7,144 bases of DNA from Planctomycetota bacterium. Its GTDB lineage: Bacteria; Planctomycetota; Planctomycetia; Planctomycetales; Planctomycetaceae. The stretch lies in assembly GCA_024278285.1 (NCBI GenBank), contig JAJRTM010000671.1, positions 1-7,144 on the forward strand. Direction: 5' to 3'. Shown in pieces: positions 1 through 6,380 of the stretch (position 1 is its first letter; the number at the start of each line of letters is the position of its first letter). The position numbers were made by a program, and so were the translations under genes. Below the pieces are notes generated by a model. That model ran no database searches. It saw nothing but the letters and a program-made list of their open reading frames with translations, and was not told where the DNA came from.

Positions 1-315
1 ACCCATCTTCGCGTGCCGAGTTGCGTTCAATGAAAATTGGAGAGGTAATCTGTTATTATTCTGTCATTGATTCACCGGCATCAGACTAATGAACTGGAAA
101 GCGTATTTGATGGGTGCAAGCACGCCATCCTACAGTTTGAGATGAAGTTTCCAAAAGAAACGTTCGTGTTAATGGGTCTCTATTCGTGGTTCAAATCTCT
201 TTTTGATTGTGGCGATGCCGCGATGGGGATTCAAGAACCAAGGCGCAACAGTACCAATAATAACAACTTAAGAAATTTACCAAGCCAGTGTTAACCCCCT
301 GGTTACTTGCAGTTG
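1..315. other. Gene-poor stretch with one doubtful ORF
   Basis: I see no convincing gene here. A 75-codon plus-strand frame (67-294) opens with TTG, has no clear ribosome binding site, ends in an Asn-rich tail from an AAT/AAC run, and shows no family motif, so I do not call it. On the plus strand the hexamer TTCGTG occurs at 163-168 and again at 183-188, inside a phrase (roughly 160-235) resembling dispersed intergenic sequence I associate with planctomycete genomes. That resemblance is memory, not a search. A small hairpin, TAACC-CCCT-GGTTA, lies at 292-305. Confidence 0.4.
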
Positions 316-338
316 AAAAAGGCGTGCAATCTACACGC
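316..338 (-). terminator. Candidate intrinsic terminator of the sulfatase gene
   Basis: Read on the minus strand, GCGTGT and GCACGC form a 6-bp stem (one T-G wobble) around the loop AGATT, followed by C and then five T. It begins about 56 nt past the sulfatase stop codon. The stem is short and the T-run is only five long, so the call is modest. Confidence 0.4.
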
Positions 339-393
339 GAATGTCACCTGGAAATATCCTGCCAGTTTTGCGCAGCATTTCATTGATAAGATA

Positions 394-2508
394 CTAATCG
401 AGTTTCTTCAATTCTTTTTCAACCAGGTCTGTCCAGATTTTGTAACCGGTTTTGTTAAGATGCAAGCCATCCCCAATTAAATAGTTTTCGTTCGGAATGC
501 CTTTGTCGTTCAACATCGCGGGGACGATATCGCAGTAGTGTAGATACTTTTTCGATTCACTCAACGTGCGAATTTTCTGATTCGCTTTTGACATCTCCTG
601 CCACATATTCCATCTCGCCTTACTCGGCTTGATGGGCAAATAAATGATCTCCGTCTCCGGAAACGCCGCGTGAACTTTTTCAGAAAATGTTTGGTAATCG
701 TTAAATACCTGCTCCGGGCTTTTCTGGTTGGCGATATCGTTATCACCACAATAAAAAACGATCACGGAAGGCTCGTACTTCAAAACGACTCGATCAAAAT
801 AGTAAAGCACATCGCTGATTTGCGAACCGCCAAATCCACGATTGAGGACTTCCCGGTTCGGGAAAGAGGTGATCGTATCCCACATGCGAATGGATGAAGA
901 ACCCGTAAATAAAATGCCGCCTTTACAGGGCGGTGAATTTTTATCCTGTTTCTCGAACTGCTGAATTGATGATTCAAAACGTGTCGCAGGAACTCGGTTC
1001 TTGCTCAGCGTGTAGGGGTCGCCCAGTCGTTTCATTTCTGCTGCAAGAAGATTTTCGAGCTCTTTTCTTTTTGCCGCATATTCGGGCAATTCAGCCAGAT
1101 CGATTTGATTTGGTGCAGGTTGATGCTTTAACAATTTCACAAGCTGGGGATCGTGATGTTCGGCGAGATATTCAAAAGGATTCTCTTTCAAGTTGAATAA
1201 CTGAGTCTCTCGGACCTTGCCATCAAGTACATCGTATTCGATCAGCTTCCAGCCATCGGTTTTAATTGAGCGCATTCCCGGCTTGGTACCGCCGCAGTAA
1301 ACGCCGTAAACAGAATCGCGGATTCGATCAACCTTTCCTTCCAGGATGGGACGGAAACTTTTCCCATCGACAACGTCTGGAATTTTAATGTCCGCTAAAT
1401 CACAAAAGGTCGGCAGTACATCCAGAAGGTAACAGTAGCCGGAGGCTCGGCTGCCAGGTTTAATTCCCGGTCCGGAAACAATAAACGGCACCCGCCAGGT
1501 ATGTTCATATAAATTCTGTTTTCCCATCAGTCCGTGCCGACCAACCGCGATGCCGTGATCGGAAGTAAAAATAATGTAAGTATTTTCCAGCTCTCCCATT
1601 TTTCGAAGACGCGAAATGACTCGACCAACTTGACTGTCGATGTTTTCGATACAGGCGTATTCTCGCCCCAGTTCATTGCGAACGGTTGCTTCGTCTCGAT
1701 TTTTCATCACGCCCTGAACGGCTACTTCATCCCGTAAACCGGGATGACCGTGCGGGAACGGGTGGGCCGGCAGGTAATTACTTCGAAGCGGCGGTGCTTT
1801 CGGGTTTGGTTTTCCAGATGGTCCGTCGTTACTGACGCCATATTTTTCGGCCAACTTCGGCGTTGCGTTGCGGGGATCGTGCGGGTGAGAAAACCCGAAA
1901 TAGATCAAAAAAGGATCCTGGTCCTTCCTGGCGGCACGTCGATTCAGGTAGTCAATCACTTTATCGCCATGCCATCGACTTCCGTTATCCGCAGTCCCTT
2001 GCCGCATCGTTGCGGTGTCGCTCTCATCAAAAATCGCATTCGCTTCTTTGAAGCTGTTTCCATTTTTACAGGTCCGGTAAGTATCATATCCTGCCCGATT
2101 AAAAACAGCAGGTAATGATTGCTCGGCTGCTTGTTGACGGAAATCTTTAGGGAATTTAATTCCTGGTCCTCGCGCACCCGGTGCATTCCAAAGAGTTCGA
2201 CCTGTCATAATCATCGTGCGAGAAGCCGTGCAAACCGCCCCGACCCACGATCCCATGTGATGAGCATCATCAAACGTCATTCCCCGCGCAGCCAGTTTGT
2301 CGATGTTCGGCGTGTTGCAAACTTTGTTGCCGTAAACGCTGAGCGTTTCAGGAGATTGATCATCAGTCAAGATGAAAAGAAAGTTGGGCCGCTTCTTTGC
2401 AGCGTATATTTCGCCGTTGCTGCCGGACATCCCATTGCTGCCGCAAATTATTGAGAAAAACAATATCGAAACGGACAATATATTCAAACAGGATATTTTT
2501 GATCGCAT
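394..2508 (-). CDS. Secreted sulfatase (Cys-type, S1-like) fused to a C-terminal SGNH/GDSL hydrolase
   Basis: A 704-aa two-domain enzyme. Residues 1 to about 37 look like an export signal (hydrophobic about 8-22), so it probably acts outside the cytoplasm. Residues about 40-495 are a type I sulfatase: metal-binding TDD (48-50), the Cys-type active-site motif CTASR (93-97), whose Cys93 would be converted to formylglycine, followed by TGR (102-104), HPHD (208-211), and SDHG (316-319) with a downstream GK (329-330). Residues about 508-704 are an SGNH hydrolase: block I GSSSI with likely nucleophile Ser538, block II NRGFGGS (556-562), block III GDND (588-591, Asn590), and block V DGLHLN with Asp680 and His683. 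All catalytic residues of both domains appear intact. By family, the first domain hydrolyses sulfate esters and the second removes acyl groups, often acetyl. A sulfated, acylated polysaccharide substrate is inference. AGAGAG lies 5 nt before the ATG. The gene has its own promoter. Confidence 0.93.
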   Translation of the reverse strand: MRSKISCLNILSVSILFFSIICGSNGMSGSNGEIYAAKKRPNFLFILTDDQSPETLSVYGNKVCNTPNIDKLAARGMTFDDAHHMGSWVGAVCTASRTMIMTGRTLWNAPGARGPGIKFPKDFRQQAAEQSLPAVFNRAGYDTYRTCKNGNSFKEANAIFDESDTATMRQGTADNGSRWHGDKVIDYLNRRAARKDQDPFLIYFGFSHPHDPRNATPKLAEKYGVSNDGPSGKPNPKAPPLRSNYLPAHPFPHGHPGLRDEVAVQGVMKNRDEATVRNELGREYACIENIDSQVGRVISRLRKMGELENTYIIFTSDHGIAVGRHGLMGKQNLYEHTWRVPFIVSGPGIKPGSRASGYCYLLDVLPTFCDLADIKIPDVVDGKSFRPILEGKVDRIRDSVYGVYCGGTKPGMRSIKTDGWKLIEYDVLDGKVRETQLFNLKENPFEYLAEHHDPQLVKLLKHQPAPNQIDLAELPEYAAKRKELENLLAAEMKRLGDPYTLSKNRVPATRFESSIQQFEKQDKNSPPCKGGILFTGSSSIRMWDTITSFPNREVLNRGFGGSQISDVLYYFDRVVLKYEPSVIVFYCGDNDIANQKSPEQVFNDYQTFSEKVHAAFPETEIIYLPIKPSKARWNMWQEMSKANQKIRTLSESKKYLHYCDIVPAMLNDKGIPNENYLIGDGLHLNKTGYKIWTDLVEKELKKLD

Positions 2509-2569
2509 GATAACTCTCTTTTCTAAAGTCGCTCTTCCAACTTATCCCCAAGTTTCTGCCTTTTTGCGT

Positions 2570-2589
2570 TCCCAGCGAGACCGCTGGGA
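2570..2589. repeat. Perfect 8-bp palindromic hairpin in the predicted sulfatase leader
   Basis: TCCCAGCG (2570-2577) and CGCTGGGA (2582-2589) pair perfectly around the loop AGAC. With the preceding GCGT it resembles the dispersed GTTCCCAGC...GCTGGGAAC palindromes common in many environmental bacterial genomes (recollection, not searched). It lies between the predicted promoter and the ATG, so it would be transcribed in the sulfatase leader. No T-run follows on the minus strand, so a terminator is unlikely. Confidence 0.6.
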
Positions 2590-2622
2590 TCGAAGAAAGA
2601 ATCGAAACGGTAATAGACCGAC

Positions 2623-2651
2623 ATTATACCTGACACGGTTGATATTGTCTT
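2623..2651 (-). promoter_or_regulatory. Sigma70-like promoter for the sulfatase gene
   Basis: On the minus strand a perfect -10 TATAAT (2623-2628) is preceded by -35 AAGACA (2646-2651, four of six consensus bases) with exactly 17 nt between. Transcription would start near 2616, giving a leader of about 108 nt before the ATG at 2508. A small palindrome, AGCAG-G-CTGCT (2659-2669), sits 7 nt upstream of the -35 and could be an operator, but this is speculative. Confidence 0.55.
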
Positions 2652-2732
2652 GCATACCAGCAGGCTGCTCATGATTTTCGAGCCATTATTTTCCAGCCCA
2701 CCTTCGCAGTCGCCTTCGGCTTGCCGTTAAAC

Positions 2733-2771
2733 AAAAAAGCCGCACATCAAGTTGATGGGCGGCTTTTATTT
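2733..2771 (-). terminator. Strong intrinsic terminator of ppdK, probably bidirectional
   Basis: AAAAGCCGC (2735-2743) pairs with GCGGCTTTT (2759-2767), and inside it CATCA pairs with TGATG around AGT, leaving only one A-G mismatch. Read on the minus strand, the stem is followed by TTTTTTGTTT, and it begins about 40 nt past the ppdK stop. The plus strand also ends in a T-rich run (2764-2774), so it could work both ways. It separates ppdK from the sulfatase gene. Confidence 0.85.
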
Positions 2772-2806
2772 TTTGATGACATTCAATAATTCATCGAGTC
2801 AGAAAA

Positions 2807-5545
2807 TTACTCGTTATCCAATGCTGCCTGAGCAGCCGCCAATCTTGCGATCGGGATTCGGAACGGTGAGCAACTGACATAGTTCAAGCCGATCTTCTGA
2901 CAGAAGAAGACGGAAGCTGGATCGCCGCCATGTTCTCCACAGATACCAATTTTCAAATCTTTGCGAGTGCTGCGTCCCCCTTCAACACCAATCTCCATCA
3001 ACCGACCAACACCATCTTGATCGATCGTCTGGAATGGATCGCTGGGAACGATATCGTTTTCCTGATAGAAACCGATGAACCCGCCGTAATCGTCACGGCT
3101 GATTCCAAGGGTTGTCTGCGTTAAATCGTTAGTTCCAAAGCTGAAGAACTCAGCCGTCTCTGCAATCGTGTCGGCTCGGATCGCTGCTCTTGGAATTTCG
3201 ATCATTGTTCCGACCGTGTAATCGATTTCGATCCCCTGTTCTTTCAGAACTGCATCAGCAACTTCACGGACCACTTTGGTCTGGTTATCGAGTTCGGTTT
3301 TGAACCCGACCAACGGAATCATGATTTCAGGATGCACATCGTGGCCGGCTTTCTTCACCGCACAGGCTGCTTCCATAATGGCACGTGCCTGCATCGCGGT
3401 GATTTCCGGATAGACAATCCCAAGGCGACAACCACGGTGACCGAGCATCGGGTTCGATTCCTTCAACTCTTCAACCCGGCGATAAATGAACTCTTTGCTG
3501 GCCCCAATCATATCAGCCAGTTTGTGTGCCAAATCTGGTTGTTCGTGCAGATGATGCTCGGACAGGAATTCATGCAATGGAGGATCGAGCAAGCGAATGG
3601 TGACTGGACGCCCCGCCATTTCTGTAAACAGAAGTTCAAAGTCTTCGCGTTGGAAAGGAAGCAGCTTGTCGATTGCTTCCTGTCGCACTTCGACGGTTTC
3701 TGCCAGAATCATCTCACGAATTTCATCGAGGTGGCTGAAGAACATATGCTCGGTTCTGCACAGCCCAACCCCTTCTGCACCGAAGGCAAGCGCCTTGGCT
3801 GCATCGTCAGGTTCTGCATTTGCCCGGACCTGCATCGTTCGGTGCTCATCCACCCATTCCATCAATTGAGCATACCGCTGATACGTTTCAGCTTCTTCCG
3901 GTTTTTTGGTTTTTGTAATCAGCACTTCGATAATTTCCGAAGGCTTCGTTTCCACTTTTCCTGCAAAAACTTCGCCGCTGAATCCATCGATACTGATCCA
4001 GTCTCCACATTTGAGAACCTTACCGTTAACCGACATCGTCCCTTCGTGGTAATCGATATCTAAATCGGTACAACCAACGATACAGGTTTTTCCCATTTGA
4101 CGACTCACCAAAGCCGCATGTGAAGAGGCACCGCCAAAGGCAGTCAAAATTCCCTTGGCGACACGCATTCCTCGCAAGTCTTCCGGGCTGGTTTCACGAC
4201 GAACAAGAATCAACTGCACTTCAGGATTTTCAGTATGAAGCTTTTCTGCATCTTCTGCATGGAAACAGATAATACCTGTTGCGGCTCCAGGCCCTGCGTT
4301 AATTCCTTTTGTCAGGTATGAGTCTTCTTCGACTGCTTTTTTCTTTGCTTCGGGATCAAAAATTGGTTGAAGCAACTGATTCAAATCGTCTGCTGGAATC
4401 CGCTTTTTATTGAGAGCTTCCTTGACCGTGATCAACCCTTCGTTGACCAGATCGACTGCAATACGAACGGCTGCAAAACCGGTTCGCTTGGCGTTACGAG
4501 TTTGCAACATCCAGACTTTTCCTTCCTGGACGGTAAACTCGATATCCTGAACCTCTTTGTAATGACGTTCTAAAGTTTCGCCGATGTTGCACAACTGCTC
4601 GTAAGCTTTTGGCATGTCGTCGCCGAAAGTTTCTTCAACACGTTTAGGTATACGAATCCCCGCGACAACATCTTCTCCCTGAGCGTTGATCAAATAATCG
4701 CCATTAAAGCCGGGAGTTCCCATGGAACAATCACGTGTCAGTCCGACACCTGTTGCACAATTATCGCCAAGGTTACCGTAAACCATTGCCTGTACGTTGA
4801 CCGCGGTTCCCCAAGTGTGAGGAATGCCGTAATCCCGACGATAAACAATCGCCCGGTCATTCATCCAACTGCTGAAGACAGCTCCAATCGCTCCCCACAT
4901 CTGATCACGAGCATCAGCAGGAAAATCTTTTCCTGCCTTATCGCGAATTAACTGTTTGAATTCACCAACAATTTCTTTGAGTTGATCAGCATTCAAATCG
5001 GAATCGAGTTTGACCCCCGCTTTTTCACGAGCCGCTTCCAGGATCAATTCAAAACCGTCTTCTTCTTCCTTTGTTTCCGGACGAACTTCCATCACGACAT
5101 CGCCATACATCTGGATGAAGCGGCGGTAACTGTCCCAGGCAAAGGCTGCATTGCCCGATTTCTTTGCCATTACTTCAACGGTCTCGTCGTTCAAGCCGAT
5201 GTTAAGAACCGTATCCATCATACCGGGCATCGATTCGCGAGCACCCGAACGACAGGAAAGAAGCAGCGGATTTTCTTTAGAACCGAACTCGGCTCCCATC
5301 ACTTTTTCCACTTGCTTCAGCGTCGCTTCCACTTCATCCTTCAAACCGGGAGGATACTGGTTGTCGTTGTCTGTGTAGTAGTTGCAGACCTCGGTTGTAA
5401 TTGTGAACCCGGCAGGAACCGGCAGGCCGATGTTGCTCATTTCAGCCAGATTGGCCCCTTTGCCGCCCAGTAAATTCTTCATGGACGCACCGCCGTCCGA
5501 CTTGCCATCACCAAAAAAATAAACGTTCTTCGTACCAGACGACAT
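2807..5545 (-). CDS. ppdK: Pyruvate, phosphate dikinase
   Basis: A cytoplasmic enzyme interconverting pyruvate + ATP + Pi and PEP + AMP + PPi; 912 aa, the normal full length. The N-terminal ATP-grasp part shows GGKGANLAEM (27-36), the CRSGARESMPGMMDTVLN block (98-115, Arg100), and DIEF...LQTRNAKRTG (334-356) with Glu336, Gln348 and Arg350. The swivelling phosphohistidine domain has GGASSHAA (471-478) with catalytic His476. The C-terminal PEP/pyruvate TIM barrel has GLCRTEHMFF (594-603), RLLDPPLHEF (651-660), NPMLGHRGCRLG (698-709), MIEIPRAA (781-788), FSFGTNDLTQ (801-810) and GICGEHGGDP (867-876), with Cys869 as likely general acid. All expected catalytic residues are present. Odd: most homologues read GGMTSHAA, so the residue two before the catalytic His, the usual regulatory Thr, is Ser474 here. 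GGAG lies 12 nt before the ATG, a long spacing. No PPDK regulatory protein gene is in the window. Confidence 0.97.
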   Translation of the reverse strand: MSSGTKNVYFFGDGKSDGGASMKNLLGGKGANLAEMSNIGLPVPAGFTITTEVCNYYTDNDNQYPPGLKDEVEATLKQVEKVMGAEFGSKENPLLLSCRSGARESMPGMMDTVLNIGLNDETVEVMAKKSGNAAFAWDSYRRFIQMYGDVVMEVRPETKEEEDGFELILEAAREKAGVKLDSDLNADQLKEIVGEFKQLIRDKAGKDFPADARDQMWGAIGAVFSSWMNDRAIVYRRDYGIPHTWGTAVNVQAMVYGNLGDNCATGVGLTRDCSMGTPGFNGDYLINAQGEDVVAGIRIPKRVEETFGDDMPKAYEQLCNIGETLERHYKEVQDIEFTVQEGKVWMLQTRNAKRTGFAAVRIAVDLVNEGLITVKEALNKKRIPADDLNQLLQPIFDPEAKKKAVEEDSYLTKGINAGPGAATGIICFHAEDAEKLHTENPEVQLILVRRETSPEDLRGMRVAKGILTAFGGASSHAALVSRQMGKTCIVGCTDLDIDYHEGTMSVNGKVLKCGDWISIDGFSGEVFAGKVETKPSEIIEVLITKTKKPEEAETYQRYAQLMEWVDEHRTMQVRANAEPDDAAKALAFGAEGVGLCRTEHMFFSHLDEIREMILAETVEVRQEAIDKLLPFQREDFELLFTEMAGRPVTIRLLDPPLHEFLSEHHLHEQPDLAHKLADMIGASKEFIYRRVEELKESNPMLGHRGCRLGIVYPEITAMQARAIMEAACAVKKAGHDVHPEIMIPLVGFKTELDNQTKVVREVADAVLKEQGIEIDYTVGTMIEIPRAAIRADTIAETAEFFSFGTNDLTQTTLGISRDDYGGFIGFYQENDIVPSDPFQTIDQDGVGRLMEIGVEGGRSTRKDLKIGICGEHGGDPASVFFCQKIGLNYVSCSPFRIPIARLAAAQAALDNE

Positions 5546-5576
5546 AATTTTCTTCTACTCCACAATTTAACCCAGC

Positions 5577-5601
5577 ACGGCTGGTCTGCTCTGACCGCCG
5601 T
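5577..5601. other. Structured hairpin in repeat copy A
   Basis: On the plus strand ACGGC (5577-5581) pairs with GCCGT (5597-5601) and GGTC (5583-5586) with GACC (5593-5596), leaving one bulged T (5582) and a 6-nt loop, TGCTCT. The stem is nine GC-rich pairs. No T-run follows on either strand, so it is not an intrinsic terminator. In the ppdK orientation it would lie in or near the 5' leader. Confidence 0.65.
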
Positions 5602-5624
5602 AACCAAATACTGATTTTCTAATA

Positions 5625-5643
5625 TTTGCGAACCGTTCGTAAA
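5625..5643. promoter_or_regulatory. Operator-like 19-bp dyad in repeat copy A
   Basis: TTTGCGAAC-C-GTTCGTAAA is a dyad centred on 5634 with eight of nine positions symmetric. The equivalent in copy B (6310-6328) keeps seven of nine. The size and odd-centred symmetry suit a dimeric DNA-binding regulator, but a structural repeat would look similar. It lies about 80 nt upstream of the ppdK ATG. Confidence 0.3.
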
Positions 5644-5703
5644 CTTTTACCGTTAGTAGTACAGACAGACGCTACCTAGTGTACACTCCCCGCGAAATGC
5701 ACG

Positions 5704-5790
5704 ATGAATAGCAGACGGTACCAAGCCTCAAACTTGGATGCAAGCCTGCCTAACCCGGATTGTGACCAGCACGACTGGTTCATTCCATAA
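5704..5790 (+). CDS. Possible 28-aa small ORF, doubtful
   Basis: An ATG-started frame encodes MNSRRYQASNLDASLPNPDC followed by DQHDWFIP and TAA. There is no clear ribosome binding site and no recognised family. The DNA overlaps two palindromes (CCAAG...CTTGG at 5721-5737 and ACCAG...CTGGT at 5765-5779), which suggests structured non-coding sequence instead. I list it only because the stretch has no other assignment. Confidence 0.12.
   Translation: MNSRRYQASNLDASLPNPDCDQHDWFIP
5765..5779. repeat. Third relative of the CCAGC-ACG-GCTGG palindrome
   Basis: ACCAG (5765-5769) and CTGGT (5775-5779) pair around CACGA. The sequence differs by one base from the CCAGCACGGCTGGT core at 5572-5585 and 6256-6269, but the rest of the 92-nt repeat is absent here. 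Confidence 0.4.
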
Positions 5791-5825
5791 GACGTCACCA
5801 CGAGGCCATCTTTCTAAAGGAGTAG

Positions 5826-5953
5826 TCCCGAAATAAGTTCCCTGTTTATCGTAGGGTGCGTCGTGACGCACCAGGTCGTTCGTGTGATGAAAAAGGTGCG
5901 TCACGACGCACCCTACAAAATGAACCCAATAAAATAGGGAAGTTATTTCAGGA
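5826..5953. mobile_element. MITE-like inverted-repeat element of about 128 bp
   Basis: The outer ends (5826-5848 and the reverse complement of 5931-5953) match at 19 of 23 positions, sharing GAAATAA and TTCCCT. The inverted similarity may extend imperfectly to 5811 and 5970. Inside are perfect 22-bp inverted arms (5851-5872 and 5895-5916) around a 22-nt loop. Each arm is also a hairpin by itself, GGTGCGTC-GT-GACGCACC, so the element can fold as one long stem or two small ones. It encodes no transposase and I see no clear target-site duplication. The GTAGGGTGCGTC core resembles dispersed repeats I recall from planctomycetes and other bacteria. A non-autonomous transposon is the best reading; a REP-type palindrome is the alternative. 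Confidence 0.55.
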
Positions 5954-6254
5954 CCATTCTTAAAAAGAAATCTTTGTCAACAAAGACTCTCTTAGCGGCA
6001 CAATACTCAGCCATAACGGCATCCCCACACGCAAGGCAGGAACTATGGGCGACATGAAGGATATATCTGCACGAAGAGAAAATACGTTGCATGGGACATT
6101 TGCAGTAGCCCGGTTTGCATTCCCTTTTTTTCAAAAATTCGGAAAAAGTGCAAACAGACTTGCCAATTTCGGCGTGGCATGATAACAATTCCCGCTGCAC
6201 CTTGCGGGATGGATCCTGTGAGGTCTGTTGATGGTTAAATAAGAACCTCAACAA
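5943..6254 (-). CDS. Doubtful 103-aa Cys-rich hypothetical ORF between the repeats
   Basis: This frame starts with TTG directly after repeat copy B and ends inside the right end of the MITE-like element, which supplies its last codons (MVLK and stop). It has nine Cys, including CKC (51-53) and CLAC (73-76), but their spacing matches no fold I recognise. There is no in-frame ATG near the start, no signal peptide and no good ribosome binding site. A hairpin, CCCGC...GCGGG (6189-6206), lies in its 5' part. It may be a chance frame or the remnant of a gene whose end was replaced by the element. Confidence 0.2.
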   Translation of the reverse strand: MLRFLFNHQQTSQDPSRKVQRELLSCHAEIGKSVCTFSEFLKKRECKPGYCKCPMQRIFSSCRYILHVAHSSCLACGDAVMAEYCAAKRVFVDKDFFLRMVLK

Positions 6255-6346
6255 CCCAGCACGGCTGGTCTATTCTGACCGCCGTAACTAAAAAGATACT
6301 TTCCTATAATTTGTGAGCCGTTCGCAAACTTCTACGGTTAGTAATA
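6253..6346. repeat. Direct repeat copy B (~94 nt), upstream of the zinc-ribbon gene
   Basis: The second copy of the block at 5569-5660, in the same orientation. It keeps the hairpin stem exactly: ACGGC (6261-6265) with GCCGT (6281-6285) and GGTC (6267-6270) with GACC (6277-6280). Within this 25-nt hairpin the two copies differ only at two loop positions (AT here, GC in copy A). The 19-bp dyad is at 6310-6328. Because the copies are direct while the flanking genes diverge, the block faces ppdK and the zinc-ribbon gene in opposite senses. Confidence 0.75.
6305..6328 (+). promoter_or_regulatory. Possible -10 box with adjacent dyad, for the zinc-ribbon gene
   Basis: A perfect TATAAT (6305-6310) lies about 70 nt upstream of the zinc-ribbon start and is followed, sharing one base, by the dyad TTTGTGAGC-C-GTTCGCAAA (6310-6328). 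No acceptable -35 is found at 16-18 nt, so this is a weak promoter call or one dependent on an activator. Confidence 0.28.
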
Positions 6347-6380
6347 AGAAGATTTCTCCATTTGATCAAAGGTCTCAAGG

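Larger units (their letters stand above)
5569..5660. repeat. Direct repeat copy A (~92 nt), immediately upstream of ppdK
   Basis: This block recurs in the same orientation at 6253-6346. The first part (5569-5603) is nearly identical between copies, the middle diverges with a one-base gap, and the tail matches again through GTTAGTA. It contains a 25-nt hairpin (5577-5601), a 19-bp dyad (5625-5643), and a short palindrome CCAGC-ACG-GCTGG (5572-5584) that overlaps the hairpin and cannot form together with it. It ends about 23 nt before the ppdK ATG, so at least part is probably in the ppdK leader. I found no convincing -35/-10 pair for ppdK within it. Confidence 0.75.

Noticed and set aside
67..294. 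75-codon plus-strand frame near the window start
   Set aside because: TTG start, no ribosome binding site, low-complexity Asn-rich end and no motif.
1744..2115. 123-codon plus-strand frame antisense to the sulfatase domain
   Set aside because: It overlaps the conserved sulfatase region, has no ribosome binding site and no family resemblance.
2440..2508. Lipoprotein signal in the sulfatase N-terminus (SIIC at 19-22)
   Set aside because: The residues before Cys22 do not fit the usual lipobox (Leu at -3 and Gly/Ala/Ser at -1), so an ordinary signal peptide is likelier.
3332..4063. 243-codon plus-strand frame antisense to ppdK
   Set aside because: It lies wholly inside a highly conserved gene on the other strand, has no recognisable motif, and is a by-product of ppdK codon composition.
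4982..5473. 163-codon plus-strand frame antisense to the 5' part of ppdK
   Set aside because: Same reason: its composition (runs of Phe, His and Arg) is typical of an antisense shadow frame.
5701..5790. Possible tRNA or small structured RNA, because of several short stems
   Set aside because: The stems do not form a cloverleaf, there is no GGTTCRANNC T-loop consensus, and spacing is wrong for a tRNA.
5569..6346. CRISPR array, because of repeated palindromic units
   Set aside because: There are only two diverged copies about 590 nt apart, with no regular spacers and no cas genes.
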